Positions 7,368 to 14,950 are shown, counted from the first letter of the stretch. The stretch: 19,284 nucleotides of DNA from Streptomyces sp. WM6378 (GCF_001279695.1 NZ_LGDD01000034.1:1-19284); one strand, 5' to 3'. Made by a program: numbers and translations. The notes: generated by a model from the sequence alone, not told the origin.

Positions 7368-7828
7368 TCACCGTCCGTCGAGTTCTTGGCGCACGGTGGC
7401 GGCGATGCGGGTGAGCGCGGTGCCGAGGTGACGGCGCTGAGCGGGTCGAACACGAGGCGCTTCACCTGCGCGACGTGATCCGGAGCGCTCGCGACGAGCT
7501 TATGCCGGCCGGTGTCGGCCAGTGTGGCGAGGGTGAACCGGCCGTTGGCGGGTTCGGTCCTGCGGGCGACCCAGTCGCGGGCTTCGAAGCGGTCCATCAC
7601 CTTCGACAGCCGGGGCTGAGTGCTGTCGCAGTCCCGGGCCAGGTCGCTGAGCCGCATCGTTGCCCCGTCGGACATGGAGAGCCTGGCCAGGACGCCGTAC
7701 TCGAAGTTGGAGATGCCGGCATCTCGTTGCAGCTGGCGGTCGAGAGCCACCGGAAGTGCGATGACGACGGTCAGCAGCGCCTGCCACAGCTCTTGGAGGA
7801 AAGTGCCATGAAGACAGTGCGATACCAC
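7368..7828 (-). pseudogene. MarR-family regulator with 3' frameshift
   Basis: The frame contains QELWQALLTVVIALPVALDR, then DAGISNFEYGVLARLS, LSDLARDCDSTQPRLSKVMD and RFEARDWVARR. This is a full MarR winged helix-turn-helix: dimerisation helix, recognition helix and wing. After DPLSA (about 7435) the frame leaves the family, but the next frame continues exactly as a MarR C-terminus, RHLGTALTRIAATVRQELDG, and stops at 7368-7370. A one-base indel near 7427-7435 is therefore needed. The true N-terminus is also doubtful: the only start upstream of the homology is a GTG at 7828, which lies beyond the start of the oppositely oriented oxidoreductase at 7808. Divergent genes should not overlap like this, so sequence between them has probably been lost. 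Confidence 0.72.
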
Positions 7829-7979
7829 GCCTTCGGCAGCAGTGAGGTCCTGCGTTACGAGGACGTCGAGCGGCCGGTCCCCGGTCCCGGGTCGACACGG
7901 CCGGCGTGGTACGAGTGCTGTGCATCAGGACTCCGGCGCGGGGAGGCTGCCCGGCAAGACCGTCCTCATTGCTCCCTGA
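7808..7979 (+). pseudogene. NADPH-dependent oxidoreductase, internally deleted
   Basis: An ATG at 7808 with GGAGGAAA 6 bases upstream starts MKTVRYHAFGSSEVLRYEDV followed by ERPVPGPG. This is the N-terminus of zinc-independent quinone oxidoreductase/alcohol dehydrogenase-like (MDR) proteins. After about 28 residues the homology stops. In another frame, about 7915-7979 reads SAVHQDSGAGRLPGKTVLIA then P and stop, the characteristic C-terminus of the same family. Almost the whole gene, including the GroES-like core and Rossmann fold, is missing between the two ends. It is divergent from, and overlaps, the MarR gene, the usual context for a MarR-controlled oxidoreductase. Confidence 0.7.
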
Positions 7980-8000
7980 TCCCCGCCGGCAGGAGGAGGG

Positions 8001-9464
8001 TTACGCCGACCGCGGTGGCGGGGTGCCGCTCGCCGCGTCGGCGTCCTTGACCGTCAGCGCGGGCAGGACGGCCACGACGGCCAGGAGCGCGGCGGTGAGG
8101 AACGCGACGTGGTACGCGGAGAGGTTCGGCGTGGAGAGGCCGGCGACCGTGTGGGTGGTGCCGACGGCGGCGAACACGGTGGCAAGCAGGGCGATGCCGG
8201 AGGCGCTGCCGAGTTGGCGGGACATCGAGAACAGCGATGAGGCGTGGCTGGTGTCCGCCGGGGAGATGGTGGCGAACGTCGCAGTCTGGGTGGAGATGAC
8301 GACCTGCCCCATGGAAAGGCCCATCCCTAGCATGAGCAGCCTCATCCACGACAGGTCGCCGCGTGAGTCGATGAGCGTCATCAGCGCGATGGTGACTGCC
8401 ACTCCGGCCAGTCCGAGGGAGATGAGCCGTCGGGGGCCGAGCCGGCGGTAGAGGATGCGGGAGCCGAGCTGGGCGCCGAGCAGCACGCCGACTGCCTCGG
8501 GCAGGGTGTTGAGCCCGGACTGCAACGCGGTGAGGCCCAGGCCCAGCTGGAAGAAGAGCGGGACGATGAACAGTGCGCCGAGGAACGCTGCCGTCCCGAC
8601 GGCCATCGCCGTGTTCGTCGAGCGGAACAGCTGGTTGCCGAGCAGACGCAGCCTCAACAGAGGCGCGCTGGCGCGTAGTTCGACTCGTACGAGCAGTGCC
8701 AGGACCGCTGCGCCGACGGTGATGCTGCCGAAGATCTGAGCGTGCGTCCAGCCGATGCCGGGGCCTTGGCTGATGCCGTACATCACGGCGGCGAATCCCA
8801 CCCCGGACAGCACGAATCCGGTCAGGTCGAATCGGCTGGGGTGCGGCTGGCGCTGTTCCTGGAGGAAGAGCGTGCCGAAGGCGATGGCGGCGATGCCGAT
8901 GAAGAGGTTGACGAAGAACACCCAGCGTCAGGTCAGGCCGGTCACCAGCGCGCCGCCGAGCACCGGGCCGAGCGCCGGGGCCACCGCCGTGGGGATCGTC
9001 AGGATCGAGGAGGCGCGCAACCTCTCGTGCGGAGGGAATGCGCGGTAGAGCATGGCCATGCCGACCGGGGTCATCATGCCGCCGCCCGCGCCTTGCAGTA
9101 CCCGGTACGCCACTAGGGCTCCGAGGGTGTCTGCCAGGCCGCAGAGCACCGAGGCGACGGTGAACACCCCTATGGCGATCAGCAGGATGCGCTTGGGTCC
9201 GAAGCGGTCGCCCAGGTAGCCGGCGGCGGGGATGAACACCGCCAGGCTGACCAGGTATCCGGTTGCGACCGCGTCCAACGAGGCTTCGGTGACCGCGAAT
9301 TGGCGGCCGATCGCCGGCAGGGCCACGTTCACGATGGTGATGTCCATGATGTTCATGAACATCGCCGCCACGAACACGACGCTGACACTGGTCTTCTGAC
9401 TCACTTGTCGCTTCGCCCCGGGCGGCTTCGCGGCAGGGGCGAACGGAGAGACTTGCTCGATCAT
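8001..9464 (-). pseudogene. DHA2-type MFS exporter with in-frame TGA
   Basis: From ATG 9464 (AGGAG 8 bases upstream) the frame runs 487 codons and fits the 14-helix drug:H+ antiporter (DHA2, EmrB/QacA-like) family. Family signatures are MDITIVNVALPAI (helix 1), GYLGDRFGPKRIL (motif A loop) and GPVLGGALV (motif C in helix 5). The reading frame is interrupted by one TGA at 8928-8930, codon 179. It falls in GLT-stop-RWVFFVN, where family members have WRWxFxxN, so a TGG Trp codon has become TGA. The frame is otherwise perfect on both sides and no other lesion is visible. Last gene of the hydrolase-MBL-MFS operon, 26 bases after the MBL gene. As written it would give two fragments (178 residues and, from a GTG at 8921, 306 residues). 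Confidence 0.85.
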
Positions 9465-9490
9465 GGCTGCGCTCCTGGGGGCGGGCGGGC

Positions 9491-10237
9491 TCAGAGCTCG
9501 ACGCGGATGCCGGGGTCGACGATGCGGACGCTGGTTTCGGGGGCCAGGTCCCGCGAAGCGCGCTGGTAGCGCAGCGGGTTCTTGTCGCTGTCGGCGATCA
9601 GCCGGTCGCCGAGGAAGCCCTTCGTGAAGGCGTAGTGGTGGGGGACGGCCAGTTCGGGGCGCAGGAGCGCGGTCAGTTCGGCGGCCTCGTCGGCGTTCAT
9701 GACGACTTGGAGGTTGTTGGCAGGCCGGATGCGCAGCCCGTTGGTGGGCAGCAGGGCGAGGGTGATGTGGCCGAGCCGCTTGGGGATCTCGGTGAGCTCG
9801 GGGATGAGCATGGTGTCTCCGGCGAAGTACACCGCGTCCGAGCCGGCGCGCAGGACGAAGGTGACTTCGTACACGCCGTGTCGGGCGGGCGTCGCGGTGA
9901 TGGTGACGCCGCCCAACTCGACCTGTTTCCACGGGGCGAGGGCGGTGACGTCGGTGAAGCCGTGTCGGCGGGCGGGGCCGACGACGGTCTCGGCGACGAA
10001 CAGCGGGACCGAGCGGTCGCGGTAGGCGGCGAAGGCGTCGAGGTCGCAGTGGTCGTAGTGCTCATGGCTGATGAGTACGCCGTCGAGCCTTGGCAGATCG
10101 GCGACGGAGAGGGCGATCGGCTCGCCCTGGTAATAGCCGGGCCGGGTGCTGAACCAGGGGTCGGTAAGGAAGGTTCGGCCGCCGATCTCTATCAGGTGGC
10201 AGCTGTGGGTGATGCGGGTGACCGCGGTCTTCGGCAT
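9491..10237 (-). CDS. MBL-fold metallo-hydrolase (UlaG-like)
   Basis: A 248-residue protein from ATG 10237, with GAAGGG upstream. It reads THSCHLIEIGGRTFLTDPW, then the metal motif SHEHYDHCD (HxHxDH) near residue 63, a later H (TPARHG) and D (FAGDTM), and a C-terminal HHYAF histidine. These are the ligands of the two-zinc metallo-beta-lactamase fold. The short insert-free layout and HHYAFTKG end resemble UlaG/RomA-like hydrolases rather than beta-lactamases, so the substrate may be a lactone or phosphodiester; this is not determinable here. It sits 44 bases after the alpha/beta hydrolase and 26 bases before the MFS gene on the same strand. Confidence 0.88.
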   Translation of the reverse strand: MPKTAVTRITHSCHLIEIGGRTFLTDPWFSTRPGYYQGEPIALSVADLPRLDGVLISHEHYDHCDLDAFAAYRDRSVPLFVAETVVGPARRHGFTDVTALAPWKQVELGGVTITATPARHGVYEVTFVLRAGSDAVYFAGDTMLIPELTEIPKRLGHITLALLPTNGLRIRPANNLQVVMNADEAAELTALLRPELAVPHHYAFTKGFLGDRLIADSDKNPLRYQRASRDLAPETSVRIVDPGIRVEL

Positions 10238-10281
10238 GGTTGTGGACCCTTCGGCGAGCGGGGGAGCGGGTGGGTGGTGGG

Positions 10282-11085
10282 CTAGCGGGCGAAGACGGAG
10301 AAGTCCGTGTCCGCGCTGTCCCAGATCGCGTGGACGACCAGGTCGGGGGTCTCCAGCTGGGGGGAATGCCCGGTCTCGGGGAGGAGTCGGAAGCGGGCCA
10401 TCGGTATCGCGGCGGCGTAGGCGCGTCCGTATTCGGCGTCGACGATCCCGTCGCTCTCGCCCCACAGCACGAGGGTGGGGATCTCAAGCGTCCCGAGGCG
10501 CATGAGGAGGGTGGGGTCGGCCATGGCGGAGCCTGCGTACGTGGCGATCGCGGCCCGGTTTCCCGCGGCGATCGCCTGGGCTGCCGGGGGCAGGGTCGCG
10601 GGGTCGATGAGGAACTTCTCGGGGTGATGGAAGCTGAGCCGGAAGATCTCGTCCATGGTCAGGGAGAAGAAGTCGGCCACGGGGTGGCCGGGCACCTCGA
10701 TGCCCACCGCGTCGATCAGGACGATGCCGCTCACCCGCGGGGACTTCAGCAGTGCGATCTCCGCGGTGATCCAGCCGCCGATCGAGTTGCCGACGACGGT
10801 GACGTCGGCCAGGTCCAGCTGGTCGAGCAACTCCTGGTAGAGCGTGGCCAGTCCGGTGACGGAGTCCAGCTGCTCGGGGCGCTCGGTGCCGCCGAAACCG
10901 GGGTGGGTCGGGACGAGTACGCGCACCTGGTGTGCGGCGGCGAACTTCTCGGCGAAGCCGGTGACGGACTGCGGTCCTGCCCCGCCGTGGAGCAGCAGGA
11001 AGGGCTGACCGGATCCGTAGTCGGCGAGGGAGATCCGGACCGGGCCGATCCCGGCCGACTTCACGGTATGCGCAACGGTGTTCAT
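10282..11085 (-). CDS. Alpha/beta hydrolase
   Basis: A 267-residue alpha/beta-hydrolase-fold protein. ATG 11085 is preceded by AAGGAGTGA. The oxyanion strand is FLLLHGGAG (about 29-37), the nucleophile elbow is VVGNSIGGW (Ser near residue 100), the acid is in LVLWGESDGIVD (near 215) and the base is in LLPETGHSPQLE (His near 243). All three catalytic residues are present. It lacks a signal peptide and is probably cytoplasmic. The family covers esterases, lactonases and C-C bond hydrolases. First gene of the minus-strand operon under the AraC-type promoter copy at 11110-11175. Confidence 0.9.
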   Translation of the reverse strand: MNTVAHTVKSAGIGPVRISLADYGSGQPFLLLHGGAGPQSVTGFAEKFAAAHQVRVLVPTHPGFGGTERPEQLDSVTGLATLYQELLDQLDLADVTVVGNSIGGWITAEIALLKSPRVSGIVLIDAVGIEVPGHPVADFFSLTMDEIFRLSFHHPEKFLIDPATLPPAAQAIAAGNRAAIATYAGSAMADPTLLMRLGTLEIPTLVLWGESDGIVDAEYGRAYAAAIPMARFRLLPETGHSPQLETPDLVVHAIWDSADTDFSVFAR

Positions 11086-11109
11086 GGCTCACTCCTTGTG
11101 TTGTCGTCG

Positions 11110-11175
11110 AGCCTAGGAAGCCTGAGGTGGCAGGCGCTTGAACCACCGCGCCAGCTGGACAGAACATCGGCGCCA
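11110..11175 (-). promoter_or_regulatory. AraC-type operator and promoter of the hydrolase operon (copy A)
   Basis: Read on the minus strand, TGGCGCCGATGTTC (11162-11175) is followed by a second 14-base copy TGGCGCGGTGGTTC (11140-11153), starts 22 bases apart. A candidate -10, TAGGCT (11110-11115), lies 25 bases before the ATG. The whole 66-base block matches copy B (13337-13402) without gaps at 47 of 66 positions by hand count, including both repeats and CTTCCTAG. Tandem repeats about two helical turns apart are typical of AraC-family operators. Assignment to the nearby AraC protein is inferred from gene position. Confidence 0.75.
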
Positions 11176-11195
11176 CAGGCAGTGCGCCCAGAAGG

Positions 11196-11612
11196 TCAGT
11201 GCAGGGCGCCGGTCTGTCGCAGCAGACCGACCGCGTCGGCGACGGCCCAGTGCTCGGCCCACTGCCCGTCCTCGTAGCGCACGACGTCCATCACCCTGAA
11301 CTCGACCTGCCGGCCGGAGGCCGGGACACCGAACCACGAGCCGGTGTGCCTGGCGCGGAACACCTTGTGCGTGGCCACCAGATCTCCGGTCGCGACGCAG
11401 TGCACGATCTGGACACGCAGTTCGGAGAACGCCTCGTGCAGGGCTGCCATGACCTCGCGCACCCCTTCCCGGCCCTGGCTCTGCCCCGGTTCGGCGGTCC
11501 GGTTGCGGAAGTCGGGGCGTACGAGCTCGTCGATCAGCTCGAACCGCCCCCGCTCCTGCACCTGTTCGACGAAGAACCTCATTCGGTCCTCGGAGGATCG
11601 CTGTCCGGTCAT
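11196..11612 (-). CDS. SnoaL-like / NTF2-fold protein
   Basis: A 138-residue protein from ATG 11612. An alternative internal start at 11582 (MRFFVEQV) is possible; longer frames to 11714 would run into the start of the divergent XRE gene. It reads RGRFELIDELVRPDFRNRTA (near residues 17-36), EVMAALHEAFSELRVQIVHC, then DLVATHKVFRARHTG and VMDVVRYEDGQWAEHWAVAD. This is the layout of SnoaL-like polyketide-cyclase/ester-cyclase proteins: a helical cap, the F.D..VR.PDF entry and a hydrophobic sheet ending in the WAEHW.V.D element. Members of this fold include cyclases, isomerases and non-enzymatic binding proteins, so the reaction is open. It is transcribed divergently from the XRE-cupin regulator, 100 bases away. 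Confidence 0.85.
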   Translation of the reverse strand: MTGQRSSEDRMRFFVEQVQERGRFELIDELVRPDFRNRTAEPGQSQGREGVREVMAALHEAFSELRVQIVHCVATGDLVATHKVFRARHTGSWFGVPASGRQVEFRVMDVVRYEDGQWAEHWAVADAVGLLRQTGALH

Positions 11613-11712
11613 GCCGCACCACCCGAAGTCGATGAATCGCTGTCGGTCGCGATCGTCTTCCGAGTCGGCGAACCGGGTCCACGAACTTGCGAGAACTGCA
11701 AAACTTACGGCC

Positions 11713-12324
11713 ATGGAATCTGCTTCGGTGATCCCCCAGCAGCACCAAATGGACCTGGTTCTCGCCGAGTTGGGCCCCAGGCTGCGCGCGCTCCGCCGCG
11801 CCGAGAAGCTGACCCTTCAGCACGTCACGCTGCTGACCGGCATCGGTGTCTCCACGCTGTCGCGGCTGGAGGCCGGCAAGCGCAGCCCCTCGCTCGATCT
11901 GCTCGTTCCGCTCGCGGCGGCCTACCGGACCCCTTTGGAGGACCTGCTCGGGGTTGCTCAGCACGCGGGTGAACCCCCGGTCGTCCAGTCACCCCGACGA
12001 CGCAGCGGCATCGCCGCGCAGCGCCTGTCGCACCACGTCGGCGGGATCCAGGTCTACCGGCTCATCCTGCCCCCGCACCAGAGCCCCGCACCGCGGCGGC
12101 ACGACGGGTACGGCTGGCTGTGCGTACTGGTCGGCGAGGTTCAACTGGTCCTGTCTGGACGTGACTTGACCCTCGGCGCGGGTGACGCCGCCGAGTTCGA
12201 CACCCACGAACTCCACTGGTTCGGCGCGGCGGGCGAGACGCCGGCCGAGGTGCTCTTCCTCGCGGCCGGGCCGGGAGACCGGCTGCGTCTGCGCGTACGT
12301 ATGACGGGGGAGCCCGACGACTGA
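11713..12324 (+). CDS. XRE-family regulator with cupin domain
   Basis: A 203-residue protein from ATG 11713. Residues about 18-76 are an XRE helix-turn-helix: LGPRLRALRRAEKLTLQHVT, then GIGVSTLSRLEAGKRSPSLD and LAAAYRTPLEDLLG. Residues about 110-190 form a cupin domain (QVYRLILPPHQ, HDGYGWLCVLVGEVQLVLSG, DAAEFDTHELHWFG) likely binding a small ligand. This HTH-cupin architecture is a common one-component sensor. There is no clear Shine-Dalgarno site; AAACTTA lies just upstream of the start, so a leaderless transcript is possible. It is divergent from the SnoaL-like gene and converges tail to tail with the AraC gene, whose stop is only 2 bases away. Confidence 0.88.
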   Translation: MESASVIPQQHQMDLVLAELGPRLRALRRAEKLTLQHVTLLTGIGVSTLSRLEAGKRSPSLDLLVPLAAAYRTPLEDLLGVAQHAGEPPVVQSPRRRSGIAAQRLSHHVGGIQVYRLILPPHQSPAPRRHDGYGWLCVLVGEVQLVLSGRDLTLGAGDAAEFDTHELHWFGAAGETPAEVLFLAAGPGDRLRLRVRMTGEPDD

Positions 12325-12326
12325 GC

Positions 12327-13310
12327 TCAGTCCGGGACTGCCGAGCGGGCGTACTCGGTGGGTGTGCGGCCGTAAGTCTTCTTGAAGGCGCGGATGAAGT
12401 GGCTGCTGTCCGCGAACTGCCAGTACGCGGCCAGTTCCGAGACGCTCAGCCGCCCGGACGGTGCACTGAGGGCGAGGCACGCCTCCTCCAGCCGCCGCTG
12501 ACGGATGTAGGCGGTCACCGACTCTCCCGTCGCGGCGAAGGCCCGCTGCAAGTTCCGTACAGAGACGTTGAGTTCGCGGGCCAGCATCGTTCCTGACAGC
12601 TCGGGGTCGGCTAGGTGGGTCTCCGCGAGGTCCTTGGCGGCCTGGGCGAGCGCGGAAGCCAGCTGGGGCTCCGCGTCGTCCACGCCACCCCTTGCCACGG
12701 CCTTGACCAGTTCGATGAGTGCGCCGTGGGCGGCCTGTACGCCTGCCGGGCCCAGACCGGTGACCGTCTCGTAGATCATGTTCGAGTGGGCTGCCAGCAG
12801 GCGCACCTCGGCGGAGTCCGCGGGGCCGGCGATGCTCTGCCGTGCCCCGAGCAGTGGTTTGAGCAGGGTGGAGGGTAGGACGAGGACCTTCGCCGTCGTG
12901 TCGGGGGCGGTCTCGAAATGCAGGGGCTTTCCTATGTGACGGAGCAGGAACTGCCCTGCGGATACGGTCTGTTCACCCTGGGCGAGCGGGGCGCCGAGGC
13001 TCCAGGAGCCGCGCCGCACGACGTACATCCGCACCTGGTCCTCGACGCCGTCCAGAGGGCCCTCGGTCCGGATCGCCGATGCGCCGTGGAGATCGGTGAT
13101 GGCGACGTCACCCACCTTGGTGGCGCGGCTCTTGACCCGGAAGTCACGCACGGTGGCCGGGCTGAAGGTCGGCAGCGGGAAACCGTCGCCGATCTCCGTC
13201 TCCCAGCCGCTGCGGAAGGCGTCGAACGGTTGCGGCGCGGTGGCGGGGTGTGCGGGATCCCCGGAGGGCGCCTCGCCCGGCACATCGGCCTTCACATCCG
13301 CGCTGCTCAT
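12327..13310 (-). CDS. AraC-family regulator
   Basis: A 327-residue protein from ATG 13310. The N-terminal two thirds (about 50-210) is an AraC-binding-like domain with strands such as VGDVAITDLHGASAIRTEGP and VRMYVVRRGSWSLG, which probably senses a small molecule. Residues about 228-325 hold the double helix-turn-helix: LSGTMLARELNVSVRNLQRA, then FAATGESVTAYIRQRRLEEA, SVSELAAYWQFADSSHFIRA and FKKTYGRTPTEYA. The last piece is the AraC signature. It lies between two copies of one promoter (11110-11175 and 13337-13402), the second of which is in its own divergent intergenic region with the SDR gene, so it is the best candidate regulator of both and perhaps of itself. Confidence 0.9.
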   Translation of the reverse strand: MSSADVKADVPGEAPSGDPAHPATAPQPFDAFRSGWETEIGDGFPLPTFSPATVRDFRVKSRATKVGDVAITDLHGASAIRTEGPLDGVEDQVRMYVVRRGSWSLGAPLAQGEQTVSAGQFLLRHIGKPLHFETAPDTTAKVLVLPSTLLKPLLGARQSIAGPADSAEVRLLAAHSNMIYETVTGLGPAGVQAAHGALIELVKAVARGGVDDAEPQLASALAQAAKDLAETHLADPELSGTMLARELNVSVRNLQRAFAATGESVTAYIRQRRLEEACLALSAPSGRLSVSELAAYWQFADSSHFIRAFKKTYGRTPTEYARSAVPD

Positions 13311-13336
13311 CGACAGTCGCCCCCTCCGTGTACACC

Positions 13337-13402
13337 CGGCGCCGATGTTCCACCCGGCTGGCGCCGTGGTTCAAGACGGTGCTGTGCCGATCTTCCTAGC
13401 CT
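13337..13402 (+). promoter_or_regulatory. AraC-type operator and promoter of the SDR gene (copy B)
   Basis: CGGCGCCGATGTTC (13337-13350) and TGGCGCCGTGGTTC (13359-13372) are direct repeats with starts 22 bases apart. A candidate -10, TAGCCT, is at 13397-13402. It matches copy A upstream of the hydrolase operon without gaps and lies 27 bases from the divergent AraC start. Confidence 0.75.
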
Positions 13403-13432
13403 GAACAGGCGGAGACAACCCCCCGTTCAGGC
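13399..13432. promoter_or_regulatory. Inverted repeat in the SDR leader
   Basis: GCCTGAAC (13399-13406) and GTTCAGGC (13425-13432) are a perfect 8-base inverted repeat with an 18-base spacer. It starts in the candidate -10 and covers the likely transcript start, the position of a repressor operator; an mRNA stem is also possible. Copy A upstream of the hydrolase has no equivalent. Confidence 0.5.
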
Positions 13433-13459
13433 AAGGTAGTTACCAAGAAGGAGACGCTT

Positions 13460-14245
13460 GTGAGCCAGCATGAGGGCACCCCCGTGGCTGTTGTTACGGG
13501 GGCCGGTAGCGGCATCGGAGCAGCGACCGCGCACCGGTTCGCCGCCGACGGGTACATCGTGGTGCTCGTGGGCCGCACGGAAGCGTCACTCCAGCAGACC
13601 GTCAAGGAGGACCCGGAGGGTGCGGAGATGCACCCCTGGGTGGCGGACGTGTCGGACCCCGACGCGATCACCGCGGCCATGGACGGGGTGGCGACTAGGT
13701 TCGGGCGCTTGGACGTCCTGGTCAACAACGCCGCGGTGGCGATCCCGGGCACCGTCGACCAGATCGACCTGGACAGCTACCGGACCATGACGCGTACCAA
13801 CATCGACGGCGTCTTCTTCGCCTCGCGGGCCGCACTGCCCCATCTGCGGGCGGTACGGGGCTGCATCGTCAACGTCGGGTCCGTGGCCGGGCTGCGTGGT
13901 GAGTGGAACCAGGCCGCCTACAACATGACGAAGGGCGCGCTGGTCACTCTGACCAACTCCATGGCGCTGGACCACGGCAAGGAGATCCGGGTCAACGCCG
14001 TACACCCCGGCGCGACGCTCAGCAGCCAGTTCCTGCGCGAGGCACTCGCCGAGGGGACTCCGCTGCACGAGCGCTTCGCGGACCGCGTGCCGATGGGCCG
14101 GCCGGCCGAACCCGCCGAGATTGCCGCCGCCATCGCGTTCCTCGCCGGTCGCGACGCCCGGTATGTCAACGGCGTGCACCTGCCCGTGGACGGCGGACTC
14201 ACCGCTTCGGACGGTCAGACCAACCTCTACAAGGCCGACGTCTGA
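13460..14245 (+). CDS. SDR-family oxidoreductase
   Basis: A 261-residue classical short-chain dehydrogenase/reductase. GTG at 13460 has AAGAAGGAG upstream. It shows VVTGAGSGIG (cofactor glycine loop, residues 11-20), an Arg at the end of beta 2 (VLVGRTE) favouring NADP(H), VLVNNAAVA, IVNVGSVAG with the catalytic Ser, and YNMTK with Tyr and Lys (about 154-158), followed by RVNAVHPG and a C-terminal VDGG. All catalytic residues are present, so the enzyme should be active on an alcohol or keto substrate. It is transcribed alone from promoter copy B, divergent from AraC. Confidence 0.93.
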   Translation: MSQHEGTPVAVVTGAGSGIGAATAHRFAADGYIVVLVGRTEASLQQTVKEDPEGAEMHPWVADVSDPDAITAAMDGVATRFGRLDVLVNNAAVAIPGTVDQIDLDSYRTMTRTNIDGVFFASRAALPHLRAVRGCIVNVGSVAGLRGEWNQAAYNMTKGALVTLTNSMALDHGKEIRVNAVHPGATLSSQFLREALAEGTPLHERFADRVPMGRPAEPAEIAAAIAFLAGRDARYVNGVHLPVDGGLTASDGQTNLYKADV

Positions 14246-14260
14246 CTTCCGGGATGCCGG

Positions 14261-14503
14261 TCATGCCGTCACACCCGTCAGTTTCGCGGTCGCCTCCCAC
14301 AACCTGAGCGCGGTCTCGGTGCGCCGTGCAGCCCGGGAGGGCGTGCTGACCTTCGGGTACTCCTGCGTCCCGGCGAACAGCGTTGGCAGCGCGCCGCGTT
14401 CGGGGTCGTTGAGGAAGGCGCGAAAGGCGTTGATCCGACGGGCCGCGGAACGGCTCGCCAGATTCGTGGTGGCGACCCCCAACGCCCGCCTGTCGCCGGG
14501 CAA
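14261..14503 (-). pseudogene. SDR oxidoreductase, C-terminal fragment
   Basis: An 80-codon frame reads ATTNLASRSAARRINAFRAF, then ERGALPTLFAGTQEYPK and ALRLWEATAKLTGV before the stop at 14261. This resembles the C-terminal third of long SDRs of the WW-domain/protochlorophyllide-reductase-like type (PGxxxTNL..., GALPxLxAAT, RLWExSxxLTGV). The Rossmann fold and the catalytic Tyr-Lys are missing and the upstream bases belong to other genes. It converges on the intact SDR gene but belongs to a different subfamily. Confidence 0.6.
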
Positions 14504-14562
14504 TCGTCACCGCGGGTGCATCCGACGCCAGGCCATCAGACCAGGGCTCAAGGGACGGCACG

Positions 14563-14742
14563 ATGGATGAGACGGACAAGCTGGTGGTCTCGGCGCTGCT
14601 GGCCAACGGCGCGAGCGCCTCCTGGACGGTGATCGCCGACGCCCTGGACCTCGGCGAAGGCACGGTCGCAGGCGGGGCAGTCGACTGCTGGACTCCGGGC
14701 TCCTCGCGGTCACCGCCCTGGAACCCCTACCGCGCCTGGGGT
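14563..14742 (+). pseudogene. Lrp/AsnC-family regulator, frameshifted 5' fragment
   Basis: ATG 14563 begins MDETDKLVVSALLANG, then SWTVIADALDLGEGTVA, the helix-turn-helix of Lrp/AsnC regulators. The next helix is in another frame: RLLDSGLLAVTALEPLPRLG (about 14682-14741), the usual Lrp continuation. One frameshift near 14680 separates them. A short segment in a third frame at about 14952-15010, HTDDVYRLLAEELPSVVDQ, looks like a piece of an Lrp effector domain, so the gene is frameshifted and has lost most of its middle. Confidence 0.6.
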
Positions 14743-14769
14743 GGCTGGCCCCTCATCCTCGTCTTCTGA

Positions 14770-14950
14770 GTGCTCGACAACAACGAGATCTTCGCCTTGG
14801 TCCACCCCCGCAACCGCGATGAACGCAATGAACTGACCCTGCGTCACCTGCCCATCGCCGGCGAGTCCCTCGATCTGCGCGCCCTGCCCGTCCCGCGCGC
14901 CTACACGCTCGCCGGGCCGCCCCAGCCGCCCCTGCTCACCGCCGTCGCCG
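14770..14950 (+). pseudogene. Unrecognised coding-like fragment
   Basis: A GTG-started frame reads VLDNNEIFALVHPRNRDERN and continues with LPIAGESLDLRALPVPRAYT. Third codon positions are almost all G or C, which argues that it once was coding. I recognise no family. The frame ends in the Lrp-like debris near 14950. It follows the Lrp fragment in the same frame after one TGA, so it could be part of that decayed gene or an inserted piece of another. Confidence 0.25.

Noticed and set aside
5472..7478. Long plus-strand frames over the lectin, cupin and MarR genes
   Set aside because: All are antisense to genes with recognisable domains and have no conserved motifs.
9491..10237. MBL protein as an antibiotic-resistance beta-lactamase
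   Set aside because: It has no signal peptide and its layout fits UlaG-like hydrolases; the HxHxDH motif alone is shared by many non-beta-lactamases.
10240..11277. 345-codon plus-strand frame across the alpha/beta hydrolase
   Set aside because: Shadow of a minus-strand gene with a complete catalytic triad; no motif of its own.
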